The notes under the pieces were generated by a model. It was given only the letters and a program-made list of their open reading frames with translations, did not search any database and had not been told where the DNA came from. The position numbers and the translations under genes were made by a program. From assembly GCF_000024865.1 (NCBI RefSeq), contig NC_013595.1:6386001-6450000 (forward strand): a DNA stretch of 64,000 nt, in the 5' to 3' direction. The stretch is from Streptosporangium roseum DSM 43021 (GTDB taxonomy: Bacteria; Actinomycetota; Actinomycetes; Streptosporangiales; Streptosporangiaceae). Below, piece by piece: positions 16,291-24,549 of this stretch (position 1 is its first letter; each line of letters starts with the position of its first letter).

Positions 16291-17423
16291 GTGTGGCGCG
16301 TCTGAAATTCTTCGGCTAAGTCTAGACTGTCGTTATGGCACGGACAGGAAGGCCGAAGGCCGAGGTGACGCTGACCGACCAGGAGCGGGCGACGCTGGAG
16401 CGCTGGGCACGGCGGGCGAAGTCGTCGCAGGTGCTGGCGATGCGATCCAAAATCGTGCTGGCGTGTGCGGACGGCAGGGACAACATCGAGATCGCCGCGG
16501 ATCTGCGGGTGCATCGTGACACGGTCTCCAAGTGGCGTAACCGATTCGTCAAGCTGCGACTGGAGGGTCTGATGGACGAACAGCGTCCAGGCCGGCCACC
16601 GTCGATCGGCCTGGACCAGGTCGAACAGGTCGTAGTAGCGACCTTGGAACAGACACCCAAAGGCGCCACGCACTGGTCGAGGGCCTCGATGGCCCAGCGC
16701 AGCGGACTGTCGAAGTCGACGATCGGGCGGATCTGGCGGGACTTCGGGCTCAAACCGCACCAGGCCGACACCTTCAAACTGTCCACCGACCCGTTGTTCG
16801 TGGAGAAGGTCGTCGATGTGGTGGGGCTGTATCACAACCCGCCGGAACGGGCGGTGGTGTTGTGCGTGGATGAAAAGTCCCAGATCCAGGCACTGGACCG
16901 CTCCCAGCCGGTGCTGCCGATGATGCCCGGCATGCCCGAGCGCCGCACCCCCGACTACGTGCGCAACGGGATCACCAGCCTGTTGGCCGCCTTCAACGTC
17001 GAAGACGGAACCGTCATCGGCGAGTTGCACCGCCAGCACCGCGCCGCGGAGTTCAAGAAGTTCCTGATCACGATCGACAAGACGGTGCCCGCCGAACTGG
17101 ACGTCCATTTGATCTGCGACAACTACGGCACGCACAAGACTCCGGCGATCAAGGCGTGGCTGGCGCGGCATCCCCGCTTCCATATGCACTTCACCCCCAC
17201 CGGTTCGTCGTGGATCAACCAGGTCGAGCGGTGGTTCGGCTTCCTGACCGACCAGTTGATCAGGCGTGGAGTCCACAAGAGTGTGCAGACGCTGGAGGCC
17301 GACATCCGCGACTGGATCAGCCAGTGGAACGAGGATCCCAAGCCGTTCGTGTGGAAGAAGACTGCGGAGGAGATCCTCGAATCCCTCACCCGATATTGCC
17401 GACGAATTTCAGGCGCGCCACAC
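16291..17423 (+). mobile_element. IS630-family insertion sequence (complete)
   Basis: The 1133-bp element is bounded by inverted repeats of about 26 bases: GTGTGGCGCG at 16291 matches the reverse complement ending at 17423, continuing through CTGAAATTC and TCGGC with two mismatches. It is flanked by the dinucleotide TA at 16289-16290 and 17424-17425, the usual IS630 target duplication. It encodes one intact transposase and lies inside the SulP remnant. Confidence 0.92.
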
Positions 17424-17426
17424 TAG
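16335..17426 (+). CDS. IS630-family transposase
   Basis: This 363-aa protein has an N-terminal double helix-turn-helix (residues 10-145) and a C-terminal DDE domain. The catalytic residues are Asp179 in LCVDEKSQ, Asp262 in LICDNYGTH and Glu298 in SSWINQVERW. There is no frameshift or internal stop, so the element may be active. The last sense codon is the final CAC of the right inverted repeat. The TAG stop is made of the target-duplication TA plus the next host base G, so the stop codon is supplied by the insertion site. Confidence 0.95.
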   Translation: MARTGRPKAEVTLTDQERATLERWARRAKSSQVLAMRSKIVLACADGRDNIEIAADLRVHRDTVSKWRNRFVKLRLEGLMDEQRPGRPPSIGLDQVEQVVVATLEQTPKGATHWSRASMAQRSGLSKSTIGRIWRDFGLKPHQADTFKLSTDPLFVEKVVDVVGLYHNPPERAVVLCVDEKSQIQALDRSQPVLPMMPGMPERRTPDYVRNGITSLLAAFNVEDGTVIGELHRQHRAAEFKKFLITIDKTVPAELDVHLICDNYGTHKTPAIKAWLARHPRFHMHFTPTGSSWINQVERWFGFLTDQLIRRGVHKSVQTLEADIRDWISQWNEDPKPFVWKKTAEEILESLTRYCRRISGAPH

Positions 17427-17437
17427 TGCTGCGTTCC

Positions 17438-17860
17438 TCAAAGCAGGTGGACGAACGTAAGGCGTAGGGTCCGGGGCCGTGGTGGTGGTCGTCCCCAGAT
17501 CCAGGGCTGGGCGTGGGTGTTGAGCTGTGTGGTGGCGACGGCGACCGCGTGGGCGATCTCGGTGGCGTCGGCGAAGGTCTGTCCGGCGAACGCGGCCCGG
17601 CGCAGCAGTCGCCAGCCTTCGGCCAGATTGAGCCGGCAGGCCTTGACCGGGATGAACACCTGGCGGATCCGCGGATGACGGGCCAGCCATTGCCCCGCAG
17701 GGTCCGGCGGACCTGGCTGCGGGCGATGAGGATGCCCGCCGCGCGGACGGCGGCGGTCAGGCTGTCCAGCGTCCACTGCGGCGGGGCGCCTTCATCGGCC
17801 GCGATCAGGTCGCCGGTCTCGTCGCGGGCCAGGCGTCCGGGCGGGGTCGAGCGTAACCCC
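17438..17860 (-). pseudogene. Second IS630-family transposase, internally deleted
   Basis: The minus strand encodes the end of a different IS630 transposase: HPRIRQVFIPVKACRLNLAE, then FADATEIAHAVAVATTQLN and WIWGRPPPRPRTLR, with stop at 17438-17440. Upstream, in another frame, is an N-terminal segment PPQWTLDSLTAAVRAAGIL followed by SQVRRTLRG. The DDE core between them is missing and the two parts are out of frame. It abuts the intact IS630 element. Confidence 0.75.
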
Positions 17861-18058
17861 GCCGAGGCCGGGTTCGTCCCCCAGCCCAAGCGGTGGGTGG
17901 TGGAGCAGACCTACGGCACGATGTCCCCGCACCGTCGCCTGGTGCGCGACTACGAACACGATCTGGCCAGCTCCGAATCGCGCGTGCATCGGGCGATGAC
18001 CGACGTGATGACCCGCCGGCTGACCGGCACCTCCACCCCCACCTGGCGCTCGGCATGA
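17840..18058 (+). pseudogene. IS5-family transposase, C-terminal fragment
   Basis: The frame ending at TGA 18056-18058 encodes FVPQPKRWVVEQTYGTMS, then HRRLVRDYEHDLASSESRVH and MTDVMTRRLTG, the conserved C-terminus of IS5-type transposases. The N-terminal part is absent; upstream sequence belongs to the IS630 remnant on the other strand. Its stop overlaps the ATG of the next small gene. Confidence 0.75.
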
Positions 18059-18502
18059 GTATCGACAACATGAGCGCCCCGGCCCCCGGCACGTGGCTGC
18101 TGGACCGAATCGACGCCCGCGAGAAGGCCCTGACCAGCCAGATCGAACAGGCCCAAGCCCAGGTCGAGGTGTTGACCGGTCACCTGCGGGAACTCGATCA
18201 GGACCTCGATCACCTCCGGATCACCCGCCAGACTCTGCTCGTCCCGGCCGCCGAGCCCAATCCGGCACTGGCGCCGCCACCAGTTCCCGTGGTCCCTGAT
18301 CACCCCGCCTACCAGCAGATTCTCACCCTCATGCATGACCGGCACCGGCCGGCCCACACGAGCACGTGACCTCTGCCTGGCCCTGGACCTGCCCCTGGAG
18401 CGGAAGAACATCGAGAACACCCGCGCCAAGCTCAAATGCCTGGTCAGCCTCGGCATTCTCGTGGAGACCGAGCCGGGATCGCTCGCTCAGCCGCGTCCGT
18501 AG
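18055..18502 (+). pseudogene. IS-associated small gene with frameshift
   Basis: The first frame (ATG 18055) encodes about 104 residues with a coiled-coil stretch (LTSQIEQAQAQVEVLTGHL and LRELDQDLDHLRI). After LTLMHD it runs out of frame to a TGA at 18367. The conserved continuation GRPTRARDLCLALDLP and NIENTRAKLK lies one frame over and ends at TAG 18500-18502. It behaves as one protein of about 150 aa broken by a one-base change near 18336-18345. The 3' part is duplicated, with the same shift, at 7875-8057. Function unknown; similar genes follow transposase genes in actinobacteria. Confidence 0.6.
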
Positions 18503-18579
18503 CCCGGCAACGAGCCCGTGACCAGCTCTCCTCCTGCAGCGCAAGCGATCAAAGAGACATCGACTCGCGAACCGCCCTC
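18320..18579. repeat. 260-bp inverted repeat, copy B
   Basis: It is the inverted partner of 7798-8057, with four differences over 260 bases by my count. Here the repeat includes the 3' end of the frameshifted IS-associated gene plus 77 bases after its stop. The remaining 217 bases to 18796 hold no gene that I recognise, apart from a small GGCCCTCCGGAGGGG-type hairpin near 18783. Confidence 0.9.
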
Positions 18580-18796
18580 CGAGAACAGCCATTGGCGGTG
18601 AGACCGATCGTCGTCGGATCCCGGGGGTCGGCGTGGGAGGGCCCGACGACGCCGGCAGGCGATTACGCCTCAGCCGGTCGCAGCCGACGGCCTGGACCCG
18701 CTTGTTGATCACTAGGTGAAAATGTGGCGGCTGGAATGGCCCCTCCCTGGTCTGTGCCACCGAACCCTGAGCGGTGTGACAGGCCCTCCGGAGGGG

Positions 18797-19318
18797 TCAG
18801 GCGGGCTCGTCGGGCTTGCCGGTGTCCGGGTCGACCAGCTCGGGGGCACGGTGTTCGTACGGCGTGCTGAGCACCACCGTCGTCCGGGTCGAGACGTTGG
18901 CCGCGCTGCGGATCTGGTTGAGCAGCTCCTCCAGGGCGAGCGGCGACGCCACCCGCACCTTGAGGATGTAGCTCTCGTCCCCGGCCACGCTGTGGCAGGC
19001 CTCGATGGCGCTCAGGTGGGCCAGCCGTTCGGGGGCGTCGTCGGCGGCGGCCGGGTCGATCGGCTTGATGGACACGAACGCGGTCAGCGACAGGCCGATC
19101 GCGTCGTGGTCCACCAGCGCGGTGTATCCCCGCACCACCCCGCGCTTCTCCAGCCGACGCACCCTCTGGTGCACCGCCGACACCGACAGCCCGGTCTCCC
19201 TGGCGAGGTCGGTGAAGCTCATCCGGCCATCCCTGGCCAGCAATGTCACGATCCGGCGGTCGATCTCCTCCACCCGATCAACGGTAACGGCACCCGGCGG
19301 CCGCCCGCGCCGCTCCAT
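18797..19318 (-). CDS. Lrp/AsnC-family transcriptional regulator
   Basis: This 173-aa protein has an N-terminal winged helix-turn-helix (IDRRIVTLLARDGRMSFTDL, then GLSVSAVHQRVRRLEKRGVV, residues 19-62). A C-terminal ligand-binding RAM domain follows (IEACHSVAGDESYILKVRV). Such proteins sense amino acids or related small molecules and oligomerise. No obvious Shine-Dalgarno sequence precedes the ATG at 19318; a shorter start at the GTG before EEIDRR is possible. The C-terminus is extended by about 25 polar residues. Its target genes are not evident from context. Confidence 0.9.
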   Translation of the reverse strand: MERRGRPPGAVTVDRVEEIDRRIVTLLARDGRMSFTDLARETGLSVSAVHQRVRRLEKRGVVRGYTALVDHDAIGLSLTAFVSIKPIDPAAADDAPERLAHLSAIEACHSVAGDESYILKVRVASPLALEELLNQIRSAANVSTRTTVVLSTPYEHRAPELVDPDTGKPDEPA

Positions 19319-19362
19319 GGTCACGGCATGGTCCCAACCACGACCGTCTCCCGCCGCCGGGC

Positions 19363-20952
19363 TCAGCCGTCCTCTCCGGCGGTCGCCGGCGCCGTCCCCT
19401 GCGGCGACGCCACCGTGACGGGCAGGGTGATGACGAAGCGGGCCCCGTCGGAGTAGTCGGTGTCGAGCCGGATCCTCCCCTGATGCTGCTCGACGATCTT
19501 CCGGCAGAGCGCCAGGCCGATCCCGGTGCCCCCGTAGGCGTCGCGGTGGTGGAGCCGTTGGAAGATGACGAAGATCTTCTCGGCGAAGTTGGGGGCGATG
19601 CCGATGCCGTTGTCGGTCAGGGTCATCCGCCACTGCCCGTCCTGCTCCTCGGCCTCGATCCGGATGTGCGGCCTGCGGTCCGCCCCGCGGAACTTCAGGG
19701 AGTTGCCGATCAGGTTCTGCCAGAGCATCACGAACTGGGTCCGGTCGCCGACGATCACCGGCAGGTCGCCGACGTCGATCTCGGCCTCGGACTCCTCGAC
19801 GGCGGCGGAGAGGTTGACCAGCGCCCTGTCGACCACGTCGTTGAGGTCCATCTCGACGGGCTCCTGGTGGACGCGGCCCACCCGGGAGAAGGTGAGCAGC
19901 TCGTTGATGAGCACCTGCATCCGCTTGGCGCCGTCGACGGCGAAGTCGATGTAGGTGTTGGCCCTCTCGTCGAGCTGGGAGGCGTAGCGCTGCTGGAGCA
20001 TCTGGCAGAAGGAGGCGATCTTGCGCAGCGGTTCCTGGAGGTCGTGGGAGGCCACGTAGGCGAACTGCTCAAGCTCGGCGTTGGAGCGCTTCAGCTCCTC
20101 CGTCTGCGCGGCGATCTGCTGCCGGGAGGCGCGGGCCTCCTCCAGCTCGCTGACGATCCGCGTGCGCATCGCCTCCATGTCACCGGCCAGCGCGGCGAGG
20201 TCCGCGGGCCCGCCGGTGTCGATGTGGTGCTCGAAGTCACCGCCGGTGACGCGGCGCGAGGCGTCGCGCAGGCGGGCGAGGGGGCGGAACACCGCGATCC
20301 GCAACAGCACCGCCACCGTGATGACGGTGACCAGGAAGGCGACCAGGATGGCGAAGAAGGTCACGTCCCGGAGGGTGCGGGCGGCGGCCAGCTCGGCGCG
20401 CGCGGTGTCCCTGGCCCGGCTCCAGGCGGCGTTCTGGTCGTCGAGCGCGCCTCGGATGGCGTCGAAGGCCTGCTTGCCGGCCTCGGCCTGCGCGGCGCTG
20501 ACGGTCTCCGGCCCGGAGGCGCGCACGTGCTCGATCATCGGTGCCGCGTAACCGGAGCGCCACCGGGCGCTCAGCCCGTCCACGGCCTCCAGCTCCCGTA
20601 GCGCTCGCGCCATCGGCGCCACGGTCCGGATCTGCGACGACGCGGCGGCCTGGTTACGCTGTCCGTCCTCGTACGGCTGGAGGAACTCCTCCTTGCCGGT
20701 GAGGACGAACCCCCGCAGCCCGGTCTCCTGGTTCACCAGGGCCGTCTGCATGCGCTCCGCCTGGATCCTGCCCACCGAGATCTCGTCGATGAGGCGGTTG
20801 GACGCCTGGGCGGCGTTCCGCAGGACGACGGCGCCGATCACCGCCGACAGGGCGAGGAGCACCGCCATGGCCAGCAACACGACGTTGAACCACGTCTGCG
20901 CGCTCCAGCGGCTCCGCCCGGACTCGGCCGGGCGCGCGTGGTCGGTGGTCAT
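19363..20952 (-). CDS. Membrane sensor histidine kinase with CHASE3 and HAMP domains
   Basis: This is a 529-aa sensor kinase. Order: membrane helix 22-45, extracellular CHASE3-like domain about 50-190 (NQETGLRGFVLTGKEEFL), second helix 197-222, HAMP 223-275 and coiled coil. The HisKA domain has phospho-acceptor His303 in ASHDLQEPLRKI, a phytochrome-like H-box. The HATPase domain has the N box (NLIGNSLKF), DNGIGI and GGTGIGLAL. No response regulator is adjacent, so it is an orphan. CHASE3 ligands are unknown. Confidence 0.93.
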   Translation of the reverse strand: MTTDHARPAESGRSRWSAQTWFNVVLLAMAVLLALSAVIGAVVLRNAAQASNRLIDEISVGRIQAERMQTALVNQETGLRGFVLTGKEEFLQPYEDGQRNQAAASSQIRTVAPMARALRELEAVDGLSARWRSGYAAPMIEHVRASGPETVSAAQAEAGKQAFDAIRGALDDQNAAWSRARDTARAELAAARTLRDVTFFAILVAFLVTVITVAVLLRIAVFRPLARLRDASRRVTGGDFEHHIDTGGPADLAALAGDMEAMRTRIVSELEEARASRQQIAAQTEELKRSNAELEQFAYVASHDLQEPLRKIASFCQMLQQRYASQLDERANTYIDFAVDGAKRMQVLINELLTFSRVGRVHQEPVEMDLNDVVDRALVNLSAAVEESEAEIDVGDLPVIVGDRTQFVMLWQNLIGNSLKFRGADRRPHIRIEAEEQDGQWRMTLTDNGIGIAPNFAEKIFVIFQRLHHRDAYGGTGIGLALCRKIVEQHQGRIRLDTDYSDGARFVITLPVTVASPQGTAPATAGEDG

Positions 20953-21161
20953 CGAATTCCCATCTCACGAACCTTCGTCTGCCCGAAGCCATGGAAACCC
21001 GGCAGCTGACGAAAGATACCGGAACGGGGCGCTTCTCCAGCAAGCGATCGCGCCCTCCGGCCCCTCGGCCGCGTTCCTCCCACGGCGAGGCTGCGAAGCT
21101 GGTGCGGCCGGTGCCGTCACACTGACCACGGTGATCGGCTCATACGCTCTGGGAGGTAGTC

Positions 21162-22574
21162 GTGTCCGACGAATTCGACGTGATCGTGGTAGGCGCCGGC
21201 CCGGCGGGCGAGAACGCCGCGGCCCGCGCGGCCCGCGGCGGGCTGAGCGTCGCGGTGGTGGAGGAGGAGCTGGCGGGCGGGGAGTGCGCCTACTGGGCAT
21301 GCATCCCCAGCAAGGCCCTGCTCCGCCCGGTGGAGCTGGCGGCGGACGTCGGCCGGGTGCCCGGCCTGGCGCTGCGGCCGATCGACGTCGACGCCGTGCT
21401 CGCCCGGCGCGACGAGGCCGTGTCGCACCTGGACGACGGCAAGCAGGTGCAGTGGATCAAGAGCGTCCCGGCGGAGTTCTTCCGGGGACGCGGGCGGCTG
21501 CGGGGCCCCAGGCAGGTCGAGGTGACCGCCCCCGACGGCTCCACGCGCCTGCTGCGCGCCCGGCACGCCGTGGTGCTGGCCACCGGCAGCCGCCCGGTGA
21601 TCCCGCCGACCCCCGGGCTGGCGGAGGCCTCACCGTGGACGAGCCGCGAGGCGACCGGCGTCCGCGCCGTCCCGAAACGGCTGGCCGTGCTGGGCGGAGG
21701 CGTGGTGGCCTGCGAGATGGCGCAGGCCCTGCACGGGCTCGGCGCCGAGGAGACGACGATGCTGGTGCGCGGGCGCACGCTGCTCGGCCGGATGGAACCG
21801 TTCGCCGGAGAGCTCCTGGTGGCCTCGCTCCGCGACGGCGGCGTCCAGGTGCGCACCGGCGCCCAGGTGACCCGGGTCGAACGGCCCGAGCCGGGCGGCC
21901 CGGTGACCGTCCACCTCGCCGAGGGCGCGCCGGTGGAGGCCGACGAGCTGCTGGTGGCCACCGGCCGCAGGCCCGCGACCGGTGATCTCGGGCTCGACAC
22001 CGTCGGCCTGCCCGACACCGATCCGGTGCGGGTCGACGACAGCATGCGCGCGACCGGGGTCGACGGCGGCTGGCTGTACGCCGTGGGCGACGTCAACGGC
22101 CGCAACCTGCTCACCCACATGGGCAAGTACCAGGCCCGGGTGTGCGGCGACGTCATCGCGGCGCGGGCGCGGGGGGAGCGTGACGACCTGCCCGCGATGC
22201 GGGACACGGCGGACGGGTACGGGGCGCCGCAGGTGGTCTTCACCGACCCGCAGGTCTGCGCCGTCGGCCGGACCGAGGCCGCCGCCAGGGCCGAGGGGTT
22301 CGACGTGCGCGTGGTCGAGTACGACCTGGGCGCGGTGTCGGGGGCCTACCTGCTCGGCGACGGCTACCGGGGCAGGGCCAAGGCCGTCGTGGACGAGGAC
22401 CGGCGCGTCCTGCTCGGCGTGACGTTCGCCGGGCCGGGCGTGGCCGAGCTGCTGCACTCCGCGACGGTCGCGGTCACCGGCGAGGTGACGCTGGACCGGC
22501 TCTGGCACGCCGTGCCGTCCTTCCCGACGGTGAGCGAGGTCTGGCTGCGGCTGCTGGAGGAGTACGGACTCTGA
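21162..22574 (+). CDS. FAD-dependent pyridine nucleotide-disulfide oxidoreductase
   Basis: This 470-aa flavoprotein is of the lipoamide dehydrogenase/mercuric reductase family. The FAD-binding motif GAGPAGENAA is at 11-20, and the redox-active disulfide Cys42-X4-Cys47 lies in GECAYWACIPSKALL. A second dinucleotide motif (AVLGGGVVACEMAQAL) binds NAD(P)H, the second FAD motif is YAVGDVNG, and a C-terminal dimerisation domain follows. The usual His-Glu dyad region reads HAVPSFPTVSE. Start GTG 21162 is preceded by GGGAGG. It stands alone, so the substrate (dihydrolipoamide, metal or other disulfide) is not fixed. Confidence 0.92.
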   Translation: MSDEFDVIVVGAGPAGENAAARAARGGLSVAVVEEELAGGECAYWACIPSKALLRPVELAADVGRVPGLALRPIDVDAVLARRDEAVSHLDDGKQVQWIKSVPAEFFRGRGRLRGPRQVEVTAPDGSTRLLRARHAVVLATGSRPVIPPTPGLAEASPWTSREATGVRAVPKRLAVLGGGVVACEMAQALHGLGAEETTMLVRGRTLLGRMEPFAGELLVASLRDGGVQVRTGAQVTRVERPEPGGPVTVHLAEGAPVEADELLVATGRRPATGDLGLDTVGLPDTDPVRVDDSMRATGVDGGWLYAVGDVNGRNLLTHMGKYQARVCGDVIAARARGERDDLPAMRDTADGYGAPQVVFTDPQVCAVGRTEAAARAEGFDVRVVEYDLGAVSGAYLLGDGYRGRAKAVVDEDRRVLLGVTFAGPGVAELLHSATVAVTGEVTLDRLWHAVPSFPTVSEVWLRLLEEYGL

Positions 22575-22674
22575 CCTGCGGACGGCACGGCGGGGCGGGG
22601 GCTGCATGGCTGGACGAGGGCGGCGGGGCGGCACGGCCCCGCCGTGCCGCAGCGTCTCCAGGCCGCCCTCGGAT

Positions 22675-22890
22675 CTGATCTTCGTCTCCCGTGGCGCTCC
22701 GCGCCCTCACGGTGACCGCCCGGCGGACCTGATCTTCGACTCCCGTGGCACTCCGCGTCCCCACGATGACCGCCCGACGGACCTGATCTTCGACTCCCGG
22801 GCCCTCCCCTCTCCACGGTGACCGCCCAACTCTCCACGGTGACCGCCCGACGGAACTGATCTTCGACTCCTGGGGCTGCCCCCTCTCTAC
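22675..22890. repeat. Imperfect tandem repeats, period 54 then 73
   Basis: The motif CTGATCTTCG recurs at 22675, 22729, 22783 and 22856, each followed by a variable GC-rich stretch and a GGTGACCGCCC or GATGACCGCCC segment. The last interval is longer because a 19-base piece (CTCCACGGTGACCGCCCAA-like) is duplicated. It is noncoding on present evidence and lies directly downstream of the oxidoreductase gene. Confidence 0.8.
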
Positions 22891-23271
22891 GGTGACCGCC
22901 CGGCGGCCGGCCGCTCCGGCGCGGGGAGTAGCGTGGTCAATAGCTGGATATTTATACATATTTCGCCGTGATCACGCCGCGGCCGCCGGCCTCCACCGCC
23001 TCGCGGGCCGGCGCTCCCGCCTCTCCACGGGCCGTCATACACGCACCACAGGCGTTCCGTCGGCGGCCGCCCACGGGCCGGACGCCGACTCACCGGAGAC
23101 CGTACGCCGGGGACCGCGGGGGTACGTGAAGCCGACCGGAGCCGACGAGTTCATCGCGGGCACCGAGACCCACGACTCCGCCGATCGGCCGCACTCCTAC
23201 GAGCTGCTCTCCGACCTCTGGAGCACCTGACGGCATCCGAAGACCACGCACCGGCGGCGAGGACCCACACG
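22891..23271. other. Intergenic stretch with AT-rich patch
   Basis: A short AT-rich island (GGATATTTATACATATTTC, 22952-22970) stands out in the GC-rich DNA and may be a promoter for the downstream reductase gene. The open frame ending at 23230 (FIAGTETHDSADRPHSYELL) has no family that I recognise, and I do not call it. Confidence 0.4.
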
Positions 23272-24549
23272 ATGGAAGCAACGCCCGCGAAGATCACGCC
23301 CGCGAAGACCACCCCGGCGCAGGCCGCGCCCGGGGAGGCCACGCCCGCTGAGGGAACGCCCGCGCAGGCCACGCCCTCGGAGGCCACGCCCTCGGAGGAA
23401 ACGCCCGGGGAGGCCACGCCCGCGCAGGCCGCGCCCGGGGGAACGGCGCCCGCGGAAGCGGCCCCCACCCTTTTCGATCCCGTGCGGCTGGGCGCCGTGT
23501 CCCTGCCCAACCGCGTCGCCATGGCGCCGATGACCCGTTCCAGAGCGGAGCCCGACGGCACCCCCACCCCGCTCATGGCCACCTACTACGCCCAGCGCGC
23601 CTCCGCCGGCCTCATCATCGCCGAAGGCACCCACCCCGGCCCCGCCGGCCGCATCGGCCCTGGCGCGCCGGGTCTGCACACCGACGAGCACCAGCGCGGC
23701 TGGGCCCGCGTCGCGGACGCGGTGCACGAGGCGGGCGGGCACATCTTCGTCCAGCTCATGCACGCGGGCCGCCTGGCCCACCCCGCCTTCCTGCCCGACG
23801 GCCTGCACCCGCTCGCGCCCTCGCCGGTCCGCGCCCGCGCCCTCGTCTACACTCCGGACGGACGGCTCGACGCGGTCACGCCCCGGGAACTGACCGGCGC
23901 GCGGATCCGCCGGATCATCGACGACTTCGCCCGGGCGGCCCGGCGCGCGGTCGCCGCAGGCCTGGACGGCGTGGAGATCCACGCCGCCAACGGCTACCTT
24001 CTGCACCAGTTCCTCGGTGACAGCAGCAACCTGCGCACCGACAGGTGGGGCGGCGACACCGCCGGGCGGATCCGGACGGTCGTCGAGGTCGTGCGCGCGG
24101 TCGCCGCGGCCGTCGGGCCGGATCGCGTGGGGCTGCGGATCTCCCCCGGCAACCACTACGGCGACATGGCCGAGCACGACCCGGGCGAGGTCTACACCGC
24201 GCTGATCCGCGAGCTCGCCGACGATCCGATCGCCTACCTGCATCTGAGGGAGACCGGGGACGCCGCCCTGGACGGGCGGGTCCGCGCGCTCTGGCCGGCC
24301 GCCCTGATCGTCACCCCGCAGAACAACCCCTGCGACCTGGCCAAGGCCCATCCGGCCGCGTGGTGGTTGAAACGCGGCGCCGACATGGTGGCCTTCGGAG
24401 GCGCCTTCGTCGCGAATCCCGACCTGGTCGAACGGCTGCGCCTCGGAGCCCCCCTGAACCAGCCCGCCTCCACCGGCGTCTACGGCGGCGGCGCGGAGGG
24501 CTACACCGACTACCCCACCCTGAGCGAGCAGGCTCGCGGCCGGGGGTGA
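23272..24549 (+). CDS. Old-yellow-enzyme family NADH:flavin oxidoreductase with repetitive N-terminus
   Basis: Residues from about 67 on form a complete FMN-binding TIM barrel of the OYE family: LGAVSLPNRVAMAPMTR, IIAEGTHPGP, GHIFVQLMHAGR, VEIHAANGYLLHQFL (catalytic His-Asn pair), LRISPGNHYGDM and a C-terminal FGGAFVANPDLVERL. These enzymes reduce activated C=C bonds. The first 65 residues are about 13 pentapeptides of the type xEATP/xQAAP, encoded by 15-base repeats at 23275-23470. No signal peptide is seen, so the extension is probably a flexible cytosolic tail. Start ATG 23272 has GAGGA upstream. Confidence 0.9.
   Translation: MEATPAKITPAKTTPAQAAPGEATPAEGTPAQATPSEATPSEETPGEATPAQAAPGGTAPAEAAPTLFDPVRLGAVSLPNRVAMAPMTRSRAEPDGTPTPLMATYYAQRASAGLIIAEGTHPGPAGRIGPGAPGLHTDEHQRGWARVADAVHEAGGHIFVQLMHAGRLAHPAFLPDGLHPLAPSPVRARALVYTPDGRLDAVTPRELTGARIRRIIDDFARAARRAVAAGLDGVEIHAANGYLLHQFLGDSSNLRTDRWGGDTAGRIRTVVEVVRAVAAAVGPDRVGLRISPGNHYGDMAEHDPGEVYTALIRELADDPIAYLHLRETGDAALDGRVRALWPAALIVTPQNNPCDLAKAHPAAWWLKRGADMVAFGGAFVANPDLVERLRLGAPLNQPASTGVYGGGAEGYTDYPTLSEQARGRG

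Noticed and set aside
22892..23230. 112-codon plus-strand frame before the old-yellow-enzyme gene
   Set aside because: It has no family match that I know, an Arg/Pro-rich N-terminus and no ribosome-binding site; only the short end looks protein-like.
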